A DNA stretch of 64,000 bases from Mytilisepta virgata (taxonomy: Eukaryota; Mollusca; Bivalvia; Mytilida; Mytilidae), in NCBI GenBank assembly GCA_028015205.1, contig CM051514.1, forward strand, positions 29,342,150-29,406,149. Reading direction: 5' to 3'. A program made the translations under genes and the position numbers. Below, one piece after another: positions 51,901-60,900 of this stretch. How positions within the stretch are numbered: the stretch's first letter is position 1; each line of letters starts with the position of its first letter. The notes under the pieces were generated by a model that saw only the letters and a list, made by a program, of their open reading frames with translations, was not told the origin of the DNA and did not search any database.

Positions 51901-54900
51901 GGGCAATTCTCCACAGCATATTGTATTGCACAAGAAGCAAAAAATTGAATATAAATTCAACTCATATGACCAATTCTAAGTTCTTTGATTTCAGTTATTC
52001 TGTGTCAGAAACCTATTATGTGTCAAATATTTGAAGAAATTTTCAATTGCACAGTATTGCGCAATAGCAAGAAATTGTTATGTGTGCCCAATTTTAAATT
52101 TTAAATTGGTTATTTCTGATTTATATATAAAAACAAATAATACTGATATGGTTTGAATAGGTAAATTAAAAAATTTTAAGTTCTTAGACAACATTCATTC
52201 TGTGTCAGAAACCTATGCTGTGTCAAATATTTATTCACAATCCAAATTCAGTATTGTATCAAGCTTGAATGTTGTGTTCATAATTGCCCCAACTATTCAG
52301 GGTTCGACATCTGCGGTCGTATCTAGCTGCGCCCAGCGGAGCATTTTATTTGTATGGAGCATCTATGGAAGATCCTTTACAAAGTTTGCATAAATCATCC
52401 CGGTTGGTGAAACAAAATGGCAGCGATTAGCATGTTCATGTTCTGATTGGTCCAAATCTAAAACTGTAAAGCCAAATGAACTGATTTTTGGTATGGAGCA
52501 TCTATGGTAGGTCCTTTACAAAATTTGCATAAATCATCCTGGTCAGTAAAACAAAATGGCCGCCATGACCATTTACATGTTCTGATTGGTCGAAATTTAA
52601 AACTTCTCCTCTGAAACCTTAAAGCAAAATGACCTGATTTTTGGTATGGAGCATTTATGGAAGGTCCTTTACAAAGTGTGCATAAATCATCTTGGTCCCT
52701 GAAACAAAATGGCTGCTATGAACATTTACATTTTCTGATTGGTCGAAATTTCAAACTTCTCCTCTGAAACCGTAAAGCCAAATGAACTGATTTTTGGTGT
52801 GGAGCATCTATGTAAGGTCCTTTACAAAGTTTGTATGAATCATCCTGGCCCATGAAACAAAATAGCCGCCATGACCATTTAAAGGTTCTGAGTGGTCGAA
52901 ATTTAAAACTTCTTCTCCCTTGAAACCGTAAAGCTAAATGAACTGATTTTTGGTATGGAGCATCTATAGGTTCTTTACAAAGTTTGCATGAATCATCCTG
53001 GTCGATGAAACAAAATGGCCGCCATTAGCATTTTCATGTTCTCATTGGTCGAAATTTAAATCTTCTCCTCTGAAACCGTAAAGCCAAATGAACTCATTTT
53101 TGGTGTGGATCATCTATGTAAGTTTGCATAAATCATCCTGGTCTGTGAAACAAATGGCCGCCATTAGAATTTTTATGTTCTGATTGGTTGAAATTTAAAT
53201 CTTCTCCTCTGAAACTGTAAAGGCAAATGAACTGATTTTTGGTATGGAGCATCTATGGAAGGTTCTTTACAAAGTTTGCATAAATGATCTTGGTCCCTGA
53301 AACAAAATGGCTGCTATGAACATTTACATTTTCTGATTGGTCGAAATTTAAAATTTCTTCTCCTCTGAAACGGTAAAGCCAAATGAACTGATTTTTGGTG
53401 TGGATCATCTATGTAAGGTCCTTTACAAAGATCATCATGGTCCATGAAACAAAATGGCCGCCATGACCATTTAAATGTTCTGATTGGTCGAAATTTAAAA
53501 CTTCTTCTCCCTTGACACCGTAAAGCCAAATGAACTGATTTTTGGTATAGAGCATCTGTGGGAGGTCCTTTACAAAATTTGCATAAATCGTCCCGGTCCA
53601 TGAAACAAAATGGCCACCATGAGCAATACATGTTCTGATTGGTTGAAATTTTAAACTTCTCCTCTGAAACCATAAAGCCAAATGAACAAAATTTTGGTAT
53701 GGAGCATCTATAAAATGTCCTTTACAAACTTTGCATAAATTATCATAGTCTATGAAACAAAATGCCTACCAGAAGCCTTTATATGTTCTCATTGGTCAAA
53801 TTTTTAAATTCTTCTCTGAAACCGTTTGACCAAAAAAACTTATACTTGGTATGAAGCATCTATGGCAGGTCATTTACAAAGTCTCCAAAAGCCCTCTGAG
53901 CCTCTTGTTTTTTTTTCTAAAGTGTCACTGAGACCAAAAACATGGAGAAAAATGTGGTATCAGACTTGCAAGTTCAATACTGTACCAAGCACTGGTTGAA
54001 ATGGAAATTTTTGTTAACTGGCATATCTGTACTACTAAAGCATTGCAGATTTTCCCTGATGTTTATCATATTTAACAATTGTCAGAGATTAGCAAATTGC
54101 ACATAGACCATCCATCTAAAGAAACAAAAGTCATTTATTTTCAGTCCTGTTTCCATTATATACATGTAGGGGGTTAATTTGGAAATAACTGTTCTTGTTT
54201 TATGATCTTAAATCAATGTTTTGTGACATGTTATATACACACATCTGATAAATTAAAGCTTTCAGGTTTGATTTCCAGAGTAAAATAATATAACTTTCAA
54301 ATCCTCCAAAATCCGGCCCCTCTGAATTCTGAATACTGGAGATAATATCCGGTCCAAAACATATATATTCCTGTCAAATACACCTCTAAAAACCAGCCAA
54401 ACTATCGTTCTAGTTTTTTTTTATACAAAGTCTGTCAATGTGTACATGGAAAATTCAATTCTAATAAAAGATTTTAATTTCCTTTTCTACAAAAAAAAAA
54501 GGATAACAATGAAGCTAAAAGAGTAAGACTTATTTACTGTTACAGAAAAAAAATGCAAATATAGTATATTTGTGATTTTCATGCCTTTCAATATTTCTAT
54601 TTATTTACTTCTGGTCAGATTTCAGAACGAATACTGAACTTCTCAAAACCAGCCAGTTTCTATGGTCCCTTACTGTTCAGTTTACAGATGTCCCACTGTA
54701 TGTGTAAAATTGGAAAATTGACCGATAAATTATATTCAGGATTATATACTTACATGTGTAGTAAATATATAGACTTATGAACGAAATGTATTAATGATGA
54801 GAAAAAAAACTATTGTTCATTGCAGCTACCTTGCAGGCAATAAAATAGCGGTAATGACTAAGCAATTAAATAAAATTACTTGATTATTCTGAATTTTACC

Positions 54901-57900
54901 AGGTTGTATAGTTTCTTATATCAAATTATAGTTTTCATGTAGTTATAACAGACCAGAATTTCCGGATACAGAATTGATTGTAAAGTCTCATATTACAGAA
55001 GAGATTTTTTTAAGCAAATCAATTAATGGATTGTTGGGATGTCTGGTACAGAGAGAAAACAGTTAATCCGCTTTGAGCTTAATACAGCTTAGAAAAAGGA
55101 AACACCAATTCCTTATTTCGACAATTTTGTACTGGAATATTTGCCTGGTGTATGTTTCAATAAAGAAGTGTTAAAAGCGTTTCAATAAAGACATGTTAAT
55201 AGTGTTTCAATAAAGAAGTGTTAAATAGCAATAAAAATATCTCCTAATAAACAAATAGAATTGTTAGTTCTAACAGGAAAAAATTCAGCTACTGTAAATT
55301 TTGAAATTATTGCATGCATTTATTATTGCCATTTAGTCATTTTAGACCAAAATGCGATTTTAATTTTTGCGATATTGAGAAAAATCGTGCTTCGTTCATA
55401 GTAAAAATTCCGAAATGCAAGTTTAAATTATTGCAGTTACAACCCTGTCGCATTTTTCGCAATAATTTCCGAATTTTCAGTATTACTTTGATGATATACA
55501 CCAAGTGAGCAGTATGTTGGCTTCAAACAGTAATGAAGGATTAACTTGGGTAGCTTCTTTAATTTTCTACCTAAAATTTTCTCATGGCGGGTGTCTTGTT
55601 AGAAGCAGGAAGTATTTATCTTTTATTAGAATGGAATTTCAACCTGTTACTTTGGTGGATAGGATTTTGCTTATGTGGTTTTTTTAAAATTTTTGTTCTT
55701 TGCCTTGTTTTCTGGGGACCTTGGTGACCAAGACTTCTGAGTTGTTTATTGTAACATCTGATGATGACTACCTGTCCAACCTGAATTTGTAAGTCAAAAT
55801 CAAATTAATGGCCCGTTGTTTTTGACACTAGTCTCTAAATTGACAAGGGTTTTCAGCTTTCCTGCAGAGAGTTGGTGGTTCTCCATATGTACTGTGGCTT
55901 GCTCATGTGAAATAAATAGTTGAATTGAGAGTGGCATGAAAGCCCTATAAACACAACAATCCTTGTTCCGGATGTTGTGATTCTTGATCTGGACTTCATC
56001 CCCTCTTACTTGTCTAACTTTTGGAACTTCAGATAAAATTAGGTTGGAAACAATTTAAACAAAAAATGTTTAGAATGTTTTGTGTAATTTGATATACCGC
56101 ATTTAATATAACTACATTTGAAAGCCAAATATATTTGTACTTATATATTGGCTGAATACGGTTACACTTTACTGTGACATATTTAGGTGAGAAGAGTCAG
56201 AGATTAGCCATTTCTGATGTGTCATTATGGTTTATTCCCAAAGTAATTGCCATCAGATTGTACATGTATCTTGTTGAACTGGGTTCATTTGGCAGATTTT
56301 GGTTTGGTTTAGCTTATTGGCATTTTAAGCCTTTTTAAGTGCAATAGGCTAAATTGTGGATGCTACATTTTTGGTGGAGGAAGCCCAAGTTCTAAGAGGG
56401 AACTATGACTCTGAGCACGAAAATGGACAAATATTTTTCCATGAGTCAGTTATCTTCCTTAAAAAGTTGCCCAAGTAACCTCCCTTTATGCTGTAGATCC
56501 AAAGGGAGACGATTATAGGAGATCTGTCAGATTACATCTTACCATGAATTGATTGAAATTCACTTGCTAGTGATCAGTAAAATTCTGACATTACCTAGAC
56601 AACTCTTATCACAGAAACCCATTGTCACTTAAGGTTTAGCTTGTTGAAAAAATGTTCCTCGTTTTCCTTTCAGATTCCAGTATTTTTCCAGTAACATAGA
56701 GTATCCATGTGAGTGTATGAATACAACTACAGATTTACTGCATCCAGTAGATGATTCATATTGCAGGTAATGATAATAGAAAAGATTGGATTAGGTAGAA
56801 AGATGAGAAAAATGTAGAAAGAGACCCTCTCAAACACAGGGCATCCCAGATAGACCACTGTGTATCTCGAATAAGTTGCAAACTGGTTCTTCTGCAATTT
56901 CTGAAAATTTATATTATTGATAACTCTTGTATGCTTGACTCGGATCCAAAATGGTAAGGATAAAATGCCAGCTTTTTTAAAGCAAAGTTTGGTGGTTTTA
57001 TCAAGGAATTCTGGCTTTCTCCACTTGTCTAGTGAAAAACACATCATCAGGCAGTTGTGTTGAAATTGGTGTTAAAACAATCTAAAAAAACAAATACAGG
57101 ACCAACAGTAATTGGAAATTGTCATTTTTCGTTTTGCTGGTAAAATTTAATGTTATCAATCACAGATTTTATTGTTCTGAAATTGGATTTATATTGTTGG
57201 CTTATCAAGTTCAATAAGGGTGACTCATTTGTAAACATGAAGATCAAAGTTTCTTTTTACAATTGGTCCAAATGTATTTTATAATTCTATCTGTGAGAGA
57301 GGAGTAATTGTAGATGTTATTGTATTATAAATTGTTCTGTAACCATTAAAACATACATCCTGTTTAAACCAATTCAGATAGCATTGATTTCTGGGGGTTA
57401 ATTGATGGGAATTAAACTCAGATTAAGTTTGGATACAAACTCAGAATCTTATAAATTTAGATTAAATTCATGTTTGGTAGTGCAAAACTAGAGGTTTATC
57501 AGTACAGCTTTTGATTTTTTTTTGGCACTATTCAAAAGATCAAGGGAAAAAAAATATGGATAAATGAAAGATTTTTATCCTTGGTGAATAAAAGATGGAT
57601 TTTATGATGCATATATTTTTTTGATTGATATAAACAAGACAAATAGGAGAAGACAAATAGAGGGATGTTTGAATGTTAGATTTAATTGAAGTTATACATG
57701 TAATTAGTTGTTTTAGATTGTTTTGATTTTTATTAGAAGTTTTCATAATTGTATAAAACTTAAAAGCCTATTCTTAATGTTACTCTTAATTCATAATTAC
57801 ATGGTGTACAAAGTAAATTGTAGGAGAAATTAGCAAAATTTGATATATTTTCACTTGAAATAAATAACTGCATTTGTTTCTCAAAGATTTAATAAACAGA

Positions 57901-60900
57901 AGACGTACTTGATATTTATGGGAATGCAAGTTGTTTTCACTATTAATGTTCATTGAGGATGATTTCTTAAATACTGATAATGTCTTAGAATAATAAAAAT
58001 ACTTCCATAGAAAGGGGGAACTTCAGGTACCTATTAAACTGATTTCATACCACCACAATTCATTGTCTGTATCAAGTCAGACTATCTGACTTTGTTGTCT
58101 GTGTTTTGTGCTGTTTTATGTCATTTTTAGCTCACCCTTCCTATATGCCATGTGAGCTTATGTCATCACTTTGCATTCGTCTTCTGTCATCAGTAAACTT
58201 TTCACATTTTGATCTTCCTCTCTGAAAGTACTGGGCAGATTGTAACCAAACTTGGTAGGAATATTGTATGGAAGGACCTCTACAAAGGATCCACCTTTGA
58301 TTCTGGTTGGATGAACAACAATGACAGCTGTGTCTGATTTTGATTGGCAAATTTTCAAAAATTTTCTCCTCTGAAACTACATAATGAAATATTTTGAAAC
58401 TTTGCAGGATGGATGACAACAGCACCCTCTACACACAGCTCACTGATTGTTATGATTGATCTGCTCAAAAGATGGCTGCAGCTGTTCACATTTTCATTAA
58501 AACCATACGGGAAAGGATTTTTTTTTTATTTGCTCAGGAACTAATAGGCAGATTGTAACCAATGTTGGCATGAACGATGTATGGAATGAGCTCTACCAAC
58601 TTTCCACCTTTGTTTCCGGTTGGATAAACATGGCCAACAGAGGCCATCTTTGATTTTGTTTGGCCAATTTTCAAAAATTCTCCTCTGAAACTTCATTTAT
58701 GAAATGTTTTGAAACTTTAGAAATATCCATTACATTGGATACACTTTTGGGTGAGATACATCTGCTCACTTGACTTGGCAGCTCAAAGTTCTAAAGAAAG
58801 TATTTGGGAAATGACTTTTTTTCCTTTGCTCTGGAAGTAATTGGCTGATTATAAATGATTTTGGGAATAATCTCATATGGAAGGACAGATGCAAATGTTC
58901 CACTTTTTTTAGAGCAAAGGTCAAGTATCAAGGTTACTTTAATTTGACATTTTGTGTTGTTCAGCCTTGTGGATACAAAAGAGCGTACGTTTTCAAATAG
59001 GGTAGTAGAAGCCAGGTGAGCCTCTAGTTTGTTTGAGGGTCTGTTAATAAGATAGTGTTAATTGATTAGTGTTGACCTTTTTCTATTATTTATTCTTGTT
59101 GAATTCTAATACACATGAAAGATACATTTTGACCAATATTCCTTCTTCATCTAAATGCACTATTTATTGTTGTAGATAATTGCATAGATGGATATTAAGT
59201 AAATTGTACCTACTTTCTGAGGTTGTTGGCTATAAAACTTTTTTTGACTTTTTGTTTCTGCAAGTTGTGAACTATTTGGGGACAAGTCTATACAAAAATA
59301 TCTATTTTGAACAAAACGTTAAATGTATTGACCTTGTACATGTCATAATATTGTTCATGCTATAAACATTTTTTGATAAAAACATGTATTTCCTGTATAA
59401 ACCAAATGTTCTTAACTTGAATTTTTTTATGTTATCGTAATTTAGTTTGAATGGAAGTGATGAAAACAGCTCAAGTCTACCATTTAGCTTCTCAAAAGAA
59501 TTCATCGCTGTCTACTTGTCAGAGGGACCATTTATTGACAATGTAACATTGAACTTTGACCAGACATGGATTGTGGTCAATACCAGTGTGGTGTTGGAGG
59601 TTTCCATAACTATTTCCAGATTGATCAACATAACGTCAGGTATGCATGTTAAAAAATTCATTTCGTTAAAAGAAATTCCCAAAACAAAAGAAAACAAAAT
59701 TAGACATTGAAAACAGACCAAACAGACTTAACTTAAAAAGGTGAAAAAATAATGTAGTTTAAGGAGAATCCTTGTGTCATTGAAACTTATTGAATTATTG
59801 ATAGCAGTTTGCACCATTAGTCTGTAGACTGAAGCCTGAGTCTAGTGGAATTTTCTTGAGGATAGTTACTCTGAACATCAACGGAGTAGTAAAAAATGCT
59901 TTTTCTGTTAGCTCATATTGTTTTACCCTGGTCAGTCTTTGTCTTGTCCAGTAAAAGTGATTTCTCAACTACTACGGAGGTTTGGTGAATGGAAAAGCGT
60001 TAACTGTGTGCCCCACATACATGTACTTTTGCAAGTGCTTTCTTGGTGAAAAACTCTGGACTTTATTGCAAATCTGCATTTTAAATAACAATTAAGAATG
60101 TCCTAAAAATCAACGTGGATCAAACTATCGGACCGACACAAAACTTGCAAGTATTCAACAACGTCATATTTTTTTGTGGTGATGGCAGAAATTAACAAAT
60201 TGCACACATAAAAGGTAAAATTTTCTCTTGTAAAATATTTGAGGCATATCAGCAGTGGGAAATACAATAATTAATGATGACTGTTTGGAAACATAAGGTA
60301 GAGCATTACTTTTTACATTCATTTTAAAGAAACATTTCAGATAATTGTGGAAAACGATTTGCAGTATTAAAAAAAAATCATAGTAGGACACACTGTGAAA
60401 ATCACATATGAACTGAAATTGAAAATAGTATAATATATTATACCACATAAGAGATACAGTTTAATATTACCTATTGGTAGCCATTCCCCTTATTCTATTT
60501 TTACTATTGTTCATTTCCAGTAGGAAAATTATTTTGTTAACTAGTATGTCATTGACAGGACATACATGTATTATCAGCTGATTTTGATTGATTGATTGAT
60601 TGAATATTTTTTAACGCCGAGCTGGCGATATTGCAGCCAATATCACGGCGACAGCTGATTTTGTGTGAGTGATGCATTTAAAATGCTTTATTTCTAAAAT
60701 GGAGCTTTTATACATGTTCCTTGAAATCCTTTAAAAGCTATATAGCAGATTATGCTGAAATAACACTACCAAACTCACATGACCAAATTAAAGTCTGGTG
60801 ACAAGTATGAAATAAGACATCAAATCAGCTGGTTTTAGAAGGCAAGTAGAAAACATCAATTTACCAATTATTCGTCCTTATTTGGGCTAATATTCTGTTG

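Noticed and set aside
53314..53681. Open frames of 119 and 90 codons on the minus strand
   Set aside because: They run through three tandem units of family A copy 5 and repeat the same phrase three times; no similarity to a known protein.
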